Assembly (NCBI GenBank): GCA_900544095.1
Contig: UQTV01000001.1
Span: forward strand, 620,001-684,000
DNA: 64,000 nt
Source of the DNA: an uncultured Collinsella sp.
GTDB taxonomy: Bacteria > Actinomycetota > Coriobacteriia > Coriobacteriales > Coriobacteriaceae
Direction: 5' to 3'
In this document: in pieces, positions 14,753 through 24,113 of the stretch
How positions within the stretch are numbered: the stretch's first letter is position 1
How the letters are laid out: each line of letters begins with the position of its first letter
Notes under the pieces: generated by a model
What the model was told of the DNA's origin: nothing
What the model saw: the letters and a program-made list of their open reading frames with translations, nothing else
Databases searched by the model: none
Translations under genes and position numbers: made by a program

Positions 14753-15667
14753 CTACTCCTCCCCCATGAGCTCGCCGGCGTTGCGGCGCAGCCACTCAAA
14801 GCACAGCGCCGTGGTCGCCTGGGCAACATTGAGGCTCTCAGTCATGCCGCGCTGGGGAAGCTTGGTCAAAAAGTCGCATTTCTCGAGCACCAGGCGCGAG
14901 ATGCCGTCGCCCTCGGAGCCCATGACGAGCGCCACGCGGCCCTCGAAGGGAGCGTCCCAGCAACTGCCTTCGGCGTGCTCGGAGGCACCGCCCACCCAAA
15001 AGCCAGCGGCTTTGAGGTCATCGAGTGCACGGGCGATATTGGGAACCTGCGCGATAGGCAGATGCATGACGGCGCCGGCTGAGGTCTTGTAGCTGCCCAC
15101 GGTCACGCCGGCGGCACGCTTGTTGGCGATAACGACGCCCGCGGCGCCCACGACCTCGGCGGAGCGCACGATGGCGCCAAAGTTACCGTCGTCAGTCACA
15201 TGGTCGAGCACGATGACGAGCGCCGGACCGTCACCCGCGCGGTCGAGGATATCGGCGACATCGGCATAGGGGAAGTTTCCAACCTCGAGCGCAATGCCCT
15301 GGTGAGCGCCATGGCTCGACAGTGCGTCGAGCTGCGCGCGCGGCACATACTTAATGCGGACACCCGCGGCGTTGAGGTCGTCGACCAGACGAGACAGGGC
15401 GGCATCGCGCTCCCCGCCCTCGGCGATGAGCGCGCAATTGACGGGAAAGCCGGTACGCAGCGCCTCGGCGGCAGCACGACGACCTTCGATAAACTCGCCT
15501 TTGGGAGCCTGGACAGCGTCGCGGTTGCGATCGCGCTGCGAACGTGCTGCCTGGGTGCGATCGCGCTGGCCCTTGGGAGCGGCAGCGCGATCATTGCGGC
15601 GAATCGGACGCGAGCCAGAAGCAGCCTGCTTGCCGCCACGAGACGCACGCTTGCGATTGTCGGCCAT
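14753..15667 (-). CDS. rlmB: 23S rRNA (guanosine-2'-O-)-methyltransferase RlmB
   Basis: 304 residues. A basic, disordered N-terminus of about 60 residues precedes a SpoU substrate-binding domain (FIEGRRAAAEAL) and the knotted SPOUT catalytic domain. Its three motifs are visible: NFGAIVRSAEVVG, LVMGSEGDGIS and LPQRGMTESLNVAQA. RlmB methylates G2251 (E. coli numbering) in the peptidyl transferase loop. GGAGG lies upstream of the ATG. A 143-bp gap separates it from cysS. Confidence 0.92.
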   Translation of the reverse strand: MADNRKRASRGGKQAASGSRPIRRNDRAAAPKGQRDRTQAARSQRDRNRDAVQAPKGEFIEGRRAAAEALRTGFPVNCALIAEGGERDAALSRLVDDLNAAGVRIKYVPRAQLDALSSHGAHQGIALEVGNFPYADVADILDRAGDGPALVIVLDHVTDDGNFGAIVRSAEVVGAAGVVIANKRAAGVTVGSYKTSAGAVMHLPIAQVPNIARALDDLKAAGFWVGGASEHAEGSCWDAPFEGRVALVMGSEGDGISRLVLEKCDFLTKLPQRGMTESLNVAQATTALCFEWLRRNAGELMGEE

Positions 15668-15810
15668 ATAGCGACCTCCTTAAATAGATAACGAACAAGA
15701 ATCGACCGTCCGAGCCACGGCACCTTGCCTTTCAATCGTCGGGCATGACCACCAGGTCTATGCCCTCCTCTTTCAAGGCAATCTGCCGCACCTCGAACGG
15801 TCGACAAATA

Positions 15811-17277
15811 CTAGAGAGTCTTAATACGAGTGCCGGCGGCGGTATCCTCGATCGTGAGGCCCAGGTCCTTGAGCTGGTCGCGGATGGCATCTGCCAGATC
15901 CCAGTTCTTGGCGGCGCGGGCTTCGGCGCGGGCCTCGAGAATCTTGGCAGCGGCCTCGTCCACGTCGTCGCCCGTGTAGGCGACCAGGCCGGCGGCAACG
16001 CCTAGCAGACCCAGCGGCAGCTCGACCTTGGGCTCGGGGAGCTCAACGCCAAACGTGTCGAGCAGCTCGACCAGCGTATCGGCGGCAGCAAGCGCGGCGG
16101 CCTTGTCGGCAGCATCGCCCGCCTGCTCCAGGTACTGGTTGCACTCGGTCACAAAGCCAAAGACGGCACCCATGGCACCGGCGGTATTAAAGTCGTCATC
16201 CATGCACTCCTTAAAGGCGGCACGGGTCTCGGCGGCCTTGGCGGCAAACGCCTCGGCGGCAGCCTCATCGGCGTTGGCCGTCGCGTGGCTTGCAGCCCAG
16301 CGCAGGTTCTCGACCGTACCGGCAATACGAGTGAGCGAGTTTTCGGCACCCTCCAGGCGCTCCCAAGAAAAGTCGAGCGGCGAGCGATAGCTCGTCTGCA
16401 GCATCAGCAGGCGCAGGGCGGCAGCGGAGTGCTGCTCGAGGACCTCGGCCAGCGTAAAGAAGTTGCCGAGCGACTTGGACATCTTCTCGCCGTCGACCAG
16501 CAGCATGCCCGTGTGCATCCAGGTGTTGGAGAAACCCTGGTGCCAGGCGCAGGTGGCCTGGGCGCACTCGTTCTCGTGATGTGGGAAGGCAAGGTCGGAG
16601 CCGCCGCCGTGGATGTCGATCGGAGTGCCCAAGTAGCGGTGCACCATGGCGGCACACTCGGTATGCCAACCGGGACGGCCCTCGCCCCAGGGGCTCGGCC
16701 AGCTGGGCTCGCCGGGCTTGGCGGCCTTCCACAGGGCAAAGTCGAGCGGGTCGTTCTTGTCCTCGTTCTCCTCGATGCGCGCGCCAACCATAAGGTCGTC
16801 GATGTTGCGGCCCGAGACCTGACCATAGTTGGAATCGCTGCGCACGGCAAAGTACACGTCACCGTTATCGGCGGCGTAGGCGTGGCCCTGCTCGATGAGC
16901 GTCTTGATCATGGCGATCATGGGGCCGATCTCTTTGGTGGCGCGGGGGCGCACATCGGGATCGAGCACGTTGGCGGCACGCATGACGCCGATGAACTTGT
17001 CGGAGAACTCCGTCGCGACCTCGGCGGCCGTGCGGCCCTGCTCGTTGGCGCGCTTGATGATCTTGTCGTCGACGTCGGTGAGGTTCTGGGCGAACGTGAC
17101 CTCGTAGCCGCTCGCGATGAGCCAGCGACGAATCACGTCAAAGCTGATGAACGTGCGGGCATTGCCGATGTGGATGTTGTCGTAGACCGTGGGGCCGCAC
17201 ACGTACATGCGGACCTTGCCGGACTCGATGGGCTGGAACTCTTCCTTTTTATGGGTAGCGCTGTTGTAGATACGCAT
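15811..17277 (-). CDS. cysS: cysteinyl-tRNA synthetase
   Basis: 488 residues. Class I signatures are present: MYVCGPTVYDNIHIGNAR with the zinc-binding Cys and the HIGH-type HIGN, the zinc ligands in GWHTECAAM and FPHHENE, and KMSKSLGN for ATP. The C-terminal helical and anticodon domain ends in IEDTAAGTRIKTL. It starts 3 bases after ispF with GGAGT as ribosome site. The ispF-cysS-rlmB order is widespread. Confidence 0.97.
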   Translation of the reverse strand: MRIYNSATHKKEEFQPIESGKVRMYVCGPTVYDNIHIGNARTFISFDVIRRWLIASGYEVTFAQNLTDVDDKIIKRANEQGRTAAEVATEFSDKFIGVMRAANVLDPDVRPRATKEIGPMIAMIKTLIEQGHAYAADNGDVYFAVRSDSNYGQVSGRNIDDLMVGARIEENEDKNDPLDFALWKAAKPGEPSWPSPWGEGRPGWHTECAAMVHRYLGTPIDIHGGGSDLAFPHHENECAQATCAWHQGFSNTWMHTGMLLVDGEKMSKSLGNFFTLAEVLEQHSAAALRLLMLQTSYRSPLDFSWERLEGAENSLTRIAGTVENLRWAASHATANADEAAAEAFAAKAAETRAAFKECMDDDFNTAGAMGAVFGFVTECNQYLEQAGDAADKAAALAAADTLVELLDTFGVELPEPKVELPLGLLGVAAGLVAYTGDDVDEAAAKILEARAEARAAKNWDLADAIRDQLKDLGLTIEDTAAGTRIKTL

Positions 17278-17280
17278 TCG

Positions 17281-17775
17281 TTACTCCTTAACGGTTTTCT
17301 GTAGCAGGCAGACGGCCCAGGCGCCGATTCCCTCGCCCTGGCCTTCCCAACCGAGCTTTTCGGTCGTAGTGGCGGCGACGCCCACGTTTTCGACGTCAAC
17401 GCCCAGGGCATGGGCAAGGTTGGCGCGCATGGCATCGCGGTGCGGGGTGATCTTGGGCTGCTGGCAGGCAATGGTGCAGTCGGCATCGACAAACTCAAAG
17501 CCCAGCTCGCGCGCATAGTCCATCACGCGAGCGAGCAGCACCATCGAATCGGCGCCCTCGTAGGCGGGATCGGTGTCGGGGAATAGCTTGCCGATGTCTC
17601 CCCCGCGGCAGGCGCCCAGAATGGCGTCCGCCAAGGCGTGTGCGAGCACATCGGCATCAGAGTGGCCCAGCAGGCCGCGCTCGTAGGGAATGTCAACCCC
17701 GCCGATGATACATCGACGCCCCTCCACCAGACGGTGAACGTCGTAGCCGTGTCCAATGCGCAGGTTACTGAACAT
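17281..17775 (-). CDS. ispF: 2-C-methyl-D-erythritol 2,4-cyclodiphosphate synthase
   Basis: 164 residues, normal size. IGHGYDVHRL carries the Asp and His zinc ligands, and GLLGHSDADVLAHALADA the rest of the metal site. It catalyses the fifth MEP-pathway step. It overlaps the end of ispD by 11 bases, so the two consecutive enzymes of the pathway partners are coupled; ispE is in another operon at 33.9 kb. Confidence 0.96.
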   Translation of the reverse strand: MFSNLRIGHGYDVHRLVEGRRCIIGGVDIPYERGLLGHSDADVLAHALADAILGACRGGDIGKLFPDTDPAYEGADSMVLLARVMDYARELGFEFVDADCTIACQQPKITPHRDAMRANLAHALGVDVENVGVAATTTEKLGWEGQGEGIGAWAVCLLQKTVKE

Positions 17776-18493
17776 GGGGAAGGTCCTCTCCCTCGGCCAT
17801 GCGACCGAGCAGAATCGCGGTTACGGGACGCAGGTCCTCGGGCACCGTCACCTTAAGGTTATCGCGCGGGCTCTGGACGCAGCAAACGCGTCCTCCCATG
17901 CGCTCGACCAGTGACGAATCGTCCGTACCGATAAAGCCCTCGGCAATCGCCGCGGCATGGGCGCGCTTCATGGCGTCTACCCTAAAGATCTGCGGCGTCT
18001 GCGCGGCCCAGTACAGCTCGCGCGGCGGCGTCTCGACGATATTGTCGCCGTCGACGATCTTGAGCGTGTCGATCGCGGGCTGACCGCACACGACACCGTC
18101 GAGGGCGCGGTCACCCACAAGCACGTCGATCGCGTGGTCGATGGCCTCGGTCGTAATGAGCGGACGAGCGCCATCATGAATGGCGACATATTCAAAGCCT
18201 GCCGGAACCGCATGCACGCCGGCGCGGGTGGAGTCCTGGCGGGTATCGCCAGCATCGGCAAAGCTGATGGGCGTGCCATAGTCAAACGGGTCGATGGCCA
18301 GGCGGCGCATCTCGGCACGGCGCTCGGCAGGGCAAACCACGACGATGTGGCCGACCTTATCGCTACGGTCAAATGCGCGGATAGACCAGCTCATAAGCGG
18401 ACGACCCGCTACATTGACGAGCTGCTTGCCACCGGGGTTACCAAAGCGCTGGCCGCTGCCACCGGCAACGACCACGGCGCATACGGGCGCCAT
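17765..18493 (-). CDS. ispD: 2-C-methyl-D-erythritol 4-phosphate cytidylyltransferase
   Basis: 242 residues. The nucleotide-binding loop VVVAGGSGQRFG with KQLVNVAGRPLMSWS is at the N-terminus, and IHDGARPLIT, the conserved Asp-Gly-Ala-Arg-Pro motif, near residue 105. It makes CDP-ME in the MEP isoprenoid pathway. Its ATG shares a base with the disA stop (TAATG), showing translational coupling. Confidence 0.95.
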   Translation of the reverse strand: MAPVCAVVVAGGSGQRFGNPGGKQLVNVAGRPLMSWSIRAFDRSDKVGHIVVVCPAERRAEMRRLAIDPFDYGTPISFADAGDTRQDSTRAGVHAVPAGFEYVAIHDGARPLITTEAIDHAIDVLVGDRALDGVVCGQPAIDTLKIVDGDNIVETPPRELYWAAQTPQIFRVDAMKRAHAAAIAEGFIGTDDSSLVERMGGRVCCVQSPRDNLKVTVPEDLRPVTAILLGRMAEGEDLPHVQ

Positions 18494-19560
18494 TATGCGT
18501 TCCCCTGTTTGGTGCCCTTCATGCGGTACAGGGAGTCCGCAAGAATGGCAGGGTTGTTAACGCCAAAGTCGCCCAGGCGCTCCGGATCCTCACTGATGTC
18601 GTCCATGAGCTCTTGCAGCGAGCCATACTCGTCGACGATCTTCTCGGCCACGCCGTCGCGCACGACAGACACGCGCGAAAGCGTGCGCAGGCCCAGCGGT
18701 GTCATGACGGAGTCCTCGTCCAGGTCGTCGTAACCCAGAACCGCCGCCACATGCTGCGGGTCGGACAGGTCCTTAGGCGTCATGCGGCTCAGGTTGGCGC
18801 GGATCTTCTCGGCGTTGGCCTCGGAGGAATCACTTGCGTAGTCGCGGATCATCAGGTCGTATTCGGTATCCATGCTGGAGCCGGCGAGCTGTTCGAGCTG
18901 CATCTGTACGAGCTTGCCCTGGTTGCCCAGCTTGACAATGCAATCCTTAAGCTCGGTCTTTGCCTGTTGCATGATCTCGAAGCTCGAGAAAATACCGGTA
19001 ATGTCGGCGAGCGTAACGTAGTCGTCGAGCTCGAGGGCCGTCAGACGCAGCAGGGAGCGGTCGAGCGACTGACGGGTGGTCTGAAGCGTGGCGACGAGCT
19101 GGTTGACCGAGCTCATGATGGTAGTGACGGGCTGGATCTCGTAGCTCTTGCCGTGAACGTACACGTTGACGACGGCACGACGAGCCGAGACCGAGATCAC
19201 GATGGCATCGGTGAGCACCGACATGCGAGCGGCGGTGCGGTGACGCATGCCCGTCTCGCTCGTGGCAAGCGAGGGATCGGGATTGAGGTGGAAGTTGGCG
19301 CGCAGGATCTGGGTGAGGTCGCCATCGATAACGATGGCACCGTCCATCTTGGAAAGCTCGAACAGACGGTTCGAGGTGAACGAAATGTTGAGCGGGAAGC
19401 CGTCGTTACCGGCAGCGAGCACGTTTTCGGTGTCGCCGACGCAGATAAGGGCGCCCAGGTGACCGGCGATGATCATGTCGAGGGCGGTGCGGATCGGCTG
19501 ACCAGGTGCCGTCAGGCGGATGGCCTGTTCCATACGCTTTTGCAGCTCGTTCTTATCCAA
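18493..19560 (-). CDS. disA: DNA integrity scanning protein / diadenylate cyclase DisA
   Basis: 355 residues: an N-terminal DAC domain with DGAIVIDGD (73-81) and GMRHRTAARMS (RHR at 106-108), the two motifs that bind and cyclise ATP to c-di-AMP, a helical spine, and a C-terminal HhH DNA-binding domain. The start is TTG at 19560, with GGGAG upstream; a nearby ATG is out of frame. First gene of the disA-ispD-ispF-cysS-rlmB-NYN operon. radA, often adjacent elsewhere, is not here. Confidence 0.94.
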   Translation of the reverse strand: MDKNELQKRMEQAIRLTAPGQPIRTALDMIIAGHLGALICVGDTENVLAAGNDGFPLNISFTSNRLFELSKMDGAIVIDGDLTQILRANFHLNPDPSLATSETGMRHRTAARMSVLTDAIVISVSARRAVVNVYVHGKSYEIQPVTTIMSSVNQLVATLQTTRQSLDRSLLRLTALELDDYVTLADITGIFSSFEIMQQAKTELKDCIVKLGNQGKLVQMQLEQLAGSSMDTEYDLMIRDYASDSSEANAEKIRANLSRMTPKDLSDPQHVAAVLGYDDLDEDSVMTPLGLRTLSRVSVVRDGVAEKIVDEYGSLQELMDDISEDPERLGDFGVNNPAILADSLYRMKGTKQGNA

Positions 19561-19714
19561 GGCATCGCTCCCATCGTATACGCTCCATAAACGCTAAATA
19601 GTTTCTCACGGTTTGTCCCCGCGGCGCTTGCGAAATCCGATGCTTACAGAATGAGCGAACACCGCTGAGAGCCCAACCCAAATGGGCTGCTTATGTGGTA
19701 GCATCTGAATTCAC

Positions 19715-19853
19715 ATGAATGAGGGAGTAGTCGCGTGGCCGGGTTCGCCTCCGGTGGCGCGGCAAGTCAACATACTGGCCGAAACGGTCTGGCTTGCCTT
19801 AATGAACGAGACTCGTGGTTGTGCGCGCAGCGCGTACGCCACGGGTCTTTTTT
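19715..19853 (+). ncRNA. yybP-ykoY manganese riboswitch with terminator
   Basis: The conserved pieces are in order: GGGAGTAG (19724), GTCAACATACTGG (19767) and CTTAATGAACGAGACTCG (19798). The 3' part forms the stem GACTCGTGG/CCACGGGTC followed by TTTTTT (to about 19853), a terminator in the expression platform. The aptamer senses Mn2+ and lies directly upstream of mntP, its typical target. Confidence 0.92.
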
Positions 19854-19906
19854 GTTATTCCCCCAAGAGGTACACGCGGGCCCGCCCGCAGAGAGAGAGC
19901 CAGACT

Positions 19907-20485
19907 ATGGGACTTGCAGAGCTCGTGTTGCTCGCCGTTGGCCTTTCGATGGACGCCTTTGCCGTTTCCATCTGCAAGGGCCTCGGCATGAAAAAGATCA
20001 ACCTTAAGGTCGCCGTAGTGCTCGGCCTGTTCTTTGGCGGCTTTCAGGCCGGCATGCCCGTAATCGGATGGGCGCTCGGAAGTCAATTCATGGGCATCAT
20101 CGGACCCATCGACCACTGGATCGCTTTTATCCTTTTGGCCTTTATCGGCGGCAAAATGCTGTGGGAGGCCTTTACTGAGGACAAGGATGAAGGCGACGGC
20201 AAGGATGCCGAAAAGATTGACCTGGTAGAGTACCTGATCCTCGCCATCGCCACCTCGATTGACGCGCTCGCCGTGGGTATCTCGTTTGCGGCGCTCTCGG
20301 TTGACATCGTTCCCGCTGTATCGCTTATCGGCGTCACAACGTTTATCTTCTCCGTCGCCGGCGTGGCGATCGGCCACACCTTTGGCGCGCGCTACGAAAA
20401 GCCCGCCACCATCGTGGGCGGCGTTGTGCTCATCCTCATCGGGCTTAAGATCCTGCTGGAACACTTGGGTTTTTTGGTGCTGTAA
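19907..20485 (+). CDS. mntP: manganese efflux pump MntP
   Basis: 192 residues with six membrane segments in two repeats. Each repeat carries an acidic signature: LSMDAFAVSICKG near residue 15 and TSIDALAVGISFA near 115. The loop between is acidic (EDKDEGDGKDAEKID). MntP exports excess Mn2+. The ATG at 19907 was chosen because upstream in-frame codons lie inside the riboswitch terminator. The preceding Mn2+ riboswitch turns it on when the metal is plentiful. Confidence 0.93.
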   Translation: MGLAELVLLAVGLSMDAFAVSICKGLGMKKINLKVAVVLGLFFGGFQAGMPVIGWALGSQFMGIIGPIDHWIAFILLAFIGGKMLWEAFTEDKDEGDGKDAEKIDLVEYLILAIATSIDALAVGISFAALSVDIVPAVSLIGVTTFIFSVAGVAIGHTFGARYEKPATIVGGVVLILIGLKILLEHLGFLVL

Positions 20486-20519
20486 AACACCCTTCAAACT
20501 AAACGTCCGTATGAGGCCT

Positions 20520-20589
20520 CATGCAGAGTTTTGCATGAGCCTTTTCATGCAGACTTTTGCATGTCATACTAGGATGCAAAAGTCTGCAC
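20520..20589 (+). promoter_or_regulatory. triple operator of hipBA
   Basis: Three copies of a TGCA-N6-TGCA-type site: CATGCAGAGTTTTGCATG (20520-20537), CATGCAGACTTTTGCATG (20546-20563) and ATGCAAAAGTCTGCAC (20574-20589, opposite orientation). They end 14 bp before the hipB start. Probably bound by HipB/HipBA for autorepression. Confidence 0.75.
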
Positions 20590-20603
20590 GTTAGGAGATT
20601 GCC

Positions 20604-21071
20604 ATGGATACCCTTCCCATCACCACGCCGCGCCAAGCCGGCATCTACGTGCGTCAGGCGCGCGAGGCGCAGGGGATCACCCGTGCTGCCCTCGCTAAAA
20701 AAGCCGGTGTTTCGGAACGCCTGCTCGCATCGCTCGAGCTGGGAGATGCCACGGGCATTCGGCTCGACAAGCTGCTGGCAGTTTTCGGTGCTCTTGGACT
20801 GGCGCTCGCCGCTCAAGGGGATATAGGCGAAACGAAAAATGAGCAACCAGTCGACGCCCCGCACGCTGATCAACCTTGCAGCACCTCCAGACGCCATCAC
20901 GCCCAACGTCTTCATCATCGCAACCGTCGCAGCACAACCATTCCGGCTCTTGCAGATGCCCCCTTTACATCCGCACTCTACGACGAGGTCTTCGCCGATT
21001 TCGCCATGTCCAATCTCGGAGTCTCGATTGCCGCAAACGCATCTAGCCAAACCATGCCCGAAGGGAAATAG
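20604..21071 (+). CDS. hipB: HipB-like helix-turn-helix antitoxin
   Basis: 155 residues. Residues about 10-70 form an HTH_3 domain (AGIYVRQAREAQGITRAA, KKAGVSERLLASLE), typical of HipB, which represses the operon and neutralises HipA. The middle (about 85-120) is low in order and oddly composed (CSTSRRHHAQRLHHRNRR), and the end (ALYDEVFADFAMSNLG) looks conserved again, so a small rearrangement in the linker is possible. It ends 3 bases before hipA. TAGGAG precedes the ATG. Confidence 0.8.
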   Translation: MDTLPITTPRQAGIYVRQAREAQGITRAALAKKAGVSERLLASLELGDATGIRLDKLLAVFGALGLALAAQGDIGETKNEQPVDAPHADQPCSTSRRHHAQRLHHRNRRSTTIPALADAPFTSALYDEVFADFAMSNLGVSIAANASSQTMPEGK

Positions 21072-21074
21072 CCA

Positions 21075-22379
21075 ATGGCCAGAACATCACTTCGGACCAT
21101 TATTTGCGGCGTGCCTGCTGGAACGCTCGCGCAAGATGAGAACGGTCTTATCAGCTTTACCTACGATCATGACTATGACGGGCCAGCCCTATCGACCAAC
21201 ATACCCGTATCGAATCGCACATACGGACAACAGGTCATGAATCCGTACCTGTTTGGCCTTCTACCCGACAGCGAGGACCAACGAAAAGCGATTGCCGCCG
21301 AATTCGACGTTAGGTCCAACAATCCCGTTGCGTTGCTCAGCCGTATCGGACTCGACTGTCCGGGCGGCGTGCAATTTTGTGCCGAAGAAGATATCGACGC
21401 CGTCCTACATCGCTCCGGCAAATACCGCCCTATAGACGACCACGAAATTGCTCTCCGTCTCAAGTCGATCAGAGATGACCGCGATGCATCGTGGATGGGT
21501 CTAGATGAAAGTTGGTCACTTGGAGGCAACCAGGGCAAGTTCGCGCTCGCGTTCATAAACGGCCGCTGGTGCGAATGCATGGGTTCCTCGCCCACGACGC
21601 ATATTTTCAAAAATGGCGTTATCGGATTTAAACTCGAGGCCCTCAATGAGTTTGTCTGCATGAAAAGCGCCCAGCGCGCCGGTATCGCAACGGCAAACGT
21701 CGAATATCGTATGTTTGAGGACGAACCTGCCCTCATTGTTGAGCGCTATGACCGCGTGAAAGTCGAAGACGGAACGATCAGGCGCCTACATCAAGAAGAC
21801 CTCTGTCAGGCACTTGGGGTGATGCCCGCCCAAAAGTACACGGCAGACGGCGGCCCGACCACCCGCGACATTCAAGAGCTCCTCGTAAATACGAGCCACC
21901 ATCAACTTAACCTGTATCTGTTTACGCAGATACTGTTCTTCAACGCCATTATCGGCGCACCGGATGCGCATGCGAAAAACTATTCCCTGCTCCTTGGAAA
22001 CGACGGTGCAGCCATGATGGCTCGAATGTACGATGTCGCGTCAGGTTTGGCATACGAACGCATGCGGCGGAAAGCGCGCCTTGCCATGGGCATCGGTGGC
22101 GAGAATCGCGTGGGGCGCATCGGGCCCAATGCTATCCGCCGCTATCACGGCATGGGCGACCCCGCACTGGAAGCGGCGCTCACCGATGCCGGGCTGACCG
22201 AAAAGTTTTGCTTTGCAACCATGATGGACCTCGCCTACGAGGTGCCCATTTGCATGGAAGAGGTCATGGACGAATACGCCGACCTGCCCGGCATGGCGGA
22301 CCTGCGCGAGCACATGCTCGGCCCCGTCCGCGAAAACTGCCAGCGCACCCTCGACCTCATCAGGGCAGAAATGGACTAG
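21075..22379 (+). CDS. hipA: HipA-like serine/threonine kinase toxin
   Basis: 434 residues. The HipA kinase fold is seen in LGGNQGKFALAF (nucleotide loop region), ALIVERYDR, the catalytic loop GAPDAHAKNYSLLL with the base Asp and metal-binding Asn, and ARMYDVASG with the second metal Asp. HipA kinases phosphorylate tRNA synthetases and induce dormancy. The canonical catalytic-loop GN-D is GAPDAH here. Active residues look intact. It is coupled to hipB and followed by a terminator shared with pepD. Confidence 0.88.
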   Translation: MARTSLRTIICGVPAGTLAQDENGLISFTYDHDYDGPALSTNIPVSNRTYGQQVMNPYLFGLLPDSEDQRKAIAAEFDVRSNNPVALLSRIGLDCPGGVQFCAEEDIDAVLHRSGKYRPIDDHEIALRLKSIRDDRDASWMGLDESWSLGGNQGKFALAFINGRWCECMGSSPTTHIFKNGVIGFKLEALNEFVCMKSAQRAGIATANVEYRMFEDEPALIVERYDRVKVEDGTIRRLHQEDLCQALGVMPAQKYTADGGPTTRDIQELLVNTSHHQLNLYLFTQILFFNAIIGAPDAHAKNYSLLLGNDGAAMMARMYDVASGLAYERMRRKARLAMGIGGENRVGRIGPNAIRRYHGMGDPALEAALTDAGLTEKFCFATMMDLAYEVPICMEEVMDEYADLPGMADLREHMLGPVRENCQRTLDLIRAEMD

Positions 22380-22404
22380 GCGCCAGGCGATTTCCCATTT
22401 TTCA

Positions 22405-22451
22405 AACAAAAGAGGGGGGGCACCCGTCGCAAACGCTCGAATGCCCCCTCT
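22405..22451 (-). terminator. pepD terminator (convergent with hipA)
   Basis: AGAGGGGGGGCA / TGCCCCCTCT stem; on the minus strand the hairpin is followed by TTTTGTTTG. It sits between converging hipA and pepD. Confidence 0.75.
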
Positions 22452-22507
22452 CGTAATGTCATTTGCAATCCGTCAGCACATGGCTCGGACTGCTGCCAGC
22501 GCAACCT

Positions 22508-23965
22508 TTACGCAGCGAGGCGCTTGAGGACGTCGATGAGCAGCTCGTAGAAGCGCTCGGCAGAAGCGAGCTCCATGCTCTCGTCCGGGGTGTGGACATC
22601 GGAGAGCGTCGGGCCCACGGCGATGGCGTCCAGGCCGTGCAGGGCCTCGGCAAACAGGCCGCACTCAAGGCCGGCGTGAATGGACTCGATGCGCAGCTCG
22701 GAGCCAAATAGCTCGCGATAGCTCTCGACAAAGACGTCGCGGACCGGCGAATGCTCGGCATAGCTCCAGCCGGGATACTCGAACTCAAACTTGGCGTCGA
22801 AGCCCAGGACATCGGCAAGCGTCTGCAGGCGGTCCTTGAACTCGTTCTGCAGCGAGGTGATCGAGGAGCGCGGGGACAGCATAATCTTGACCTGATCATC
22901 GGAAGTGGCGACCACGCCGATGTTGGAGGAAACCTCGACGGAGCCGTCGGTGGCGACGTTGCGGCGAATCACGCCGTTAGGGGCAAGACGCAGGGCGCGG
23001 ATGAGGGCAAGCGCGGACTTCTGGTGCATGGCCTCGACCTCGGCGTCGTCGGCAATCTCAACGGTGCAGGCAAAGCCGGGGTCGAAGACCTCGAGCTCGG
23101 CAGTGACGTCGGCGATGATGCCCTTTGCGATCTGGGCCGCGGCCTCGGCGGCAGCGTGGTCGGCGTAGACCAGAACAGCCTTGCACTCACGGTTGATGGC
23201 GTTGTCCTTGGTGCCGCCGTTAAAGCTAACGATGGCGGGCTCGCCGGCAACCATCAGACGGTCGATGATGCGAGCCATGATGAGGTTGCCGTTGCCGCGC
23301 TCCAGGTGGATATCGCTGCCGGAGTGACCGCCCAGCAGGCCGGAGATGTCGAGCGTGAGGGTGCTGCCGGTCTTGTGCTCACGCACGATGGGGCAGGTGT
23401 AGGTAACGACGACGCCGCCGGCGCAGCTAACGGTGGCCACGCCCTCTTCCTCGGAGTCAAGGTTAATCATGGTGCGGGCGCTAATCTGGGACTTGTCGAG
23501 CGTCTCGGCGCCGACCAGGCCAGTCTCCTCGTCGGTGGTGAATACGCACTCGAGGGCGGGGTGAACGATCGAATCGTCATCGAGAACAGTGAGCATCAGA
23601 GCGACGGCGATACCGTTGTCGGCGCCCAGGGTGGTGCCGTTAGCGGTGAGGACGCCGTCCTTGACGACCAGGTCGATACCGTCGGTCGTAAAGTCGTGCT
23701 CAACAGAGCCCAACTTGTCGCACACCATATCGATGTGGCCCTGCAACATCACGGTCGGGGCATTCTCGGCGCCGGCAGAAGCGGGCTTGCGAATGATGAC
23801 GTTGTAGACCTCGTCCTGGTACACATCGAGGCCGTGCTCGTTAGCAAACGCAACCAAGAAATCGCTGATGCCCTTCTCGTTGCCAGACCCGCGGGGGATC
23901 GCGCTGACCTCCTCAAAGAAATGGAACAGCTGGGCGGGCTCGTAGCCGGTAATCTTGTAATCCAT
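22508..23965 (-). CDS. pepD: aminoacyl-histidine dipeptidase (M20 family, PepD)
   Basis: 485 residues. Metal ligands are visible in LQGHIDMVCDK, LGADNGIAVALML and the DEETGLVGAETLD block. SAIPRGSGNEKG at the N-terminus and GGHSGSDIHLERGN in the lid domain are typical of PepD (Xaa-His dipeptidase). It cleaves dipeptides in the cytoplasm. The ATG at 23965 follows AAGGAGG by 5 bases; longer in-frame extensions have no ribosome site. No operon partners. Confidence 0.93.
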   Translation of the reverse strand: MDYKITGYEPAQLFHFFEEVSAIPRGSGNEKGISDFLVAFANEHGLDVYQDEVYNVIIRKPASAGAENAPTVMLQGHIDMVCDKLGSVEHDFTTDGIDLVVKDGVLTANGTTLGADNGIAVALMLTVLDDDSIVHPALECVFTTDEETGLVGAETLDKSQISARTMINLDSEEEGVATVSCAGGVVVTYTCPIVREHKTGSTLTLDISGLLGGHSGSDIHLERGNGNLIMARIIDRLMVAGEPAIVSFNGGTKDNAINRECKAVLVYADHAAAEAAAQIAKGIIADVTAELEVFDPGFACTVEIADDAEVEAMHQKSALALIRALRLAPNGVIRRNVATDGSVEVSSNIGVVATSDDQVKIMLSPRSSITSLQNEFKDRLQTLADVLGFDAKFEFEYPGWSYAEHSPVRDVFVESYRELFGSELRIESIHAGLECGLFAEALHGLDAIAVGPTLSDVHTPDESMELASAERFYELLIDVLKRLAA

Positions 23966-24113
23966 GGTGCCTCCTTGGCGCAACTGGTTAGACAGTAAGA
24001 CATGCGACTTGTATATTCCCAGACTTTGCGTGCATAAACCAGTCGAAAACGCCGAGCGCCCTTGCATCATCGGCTAACGGTGAGGAAACACCACTTTATC
24101 AAGGTAAAGCAAG

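Noticed and set aside
15732..15805. possible short coding remnant (FEVRQIALKEEGIDLVVMPDD) between cysS and rlmB
   Set aside because: It reads like protein but has no start codon or ribosome site outside the cysS gene, and I cannot name a family.
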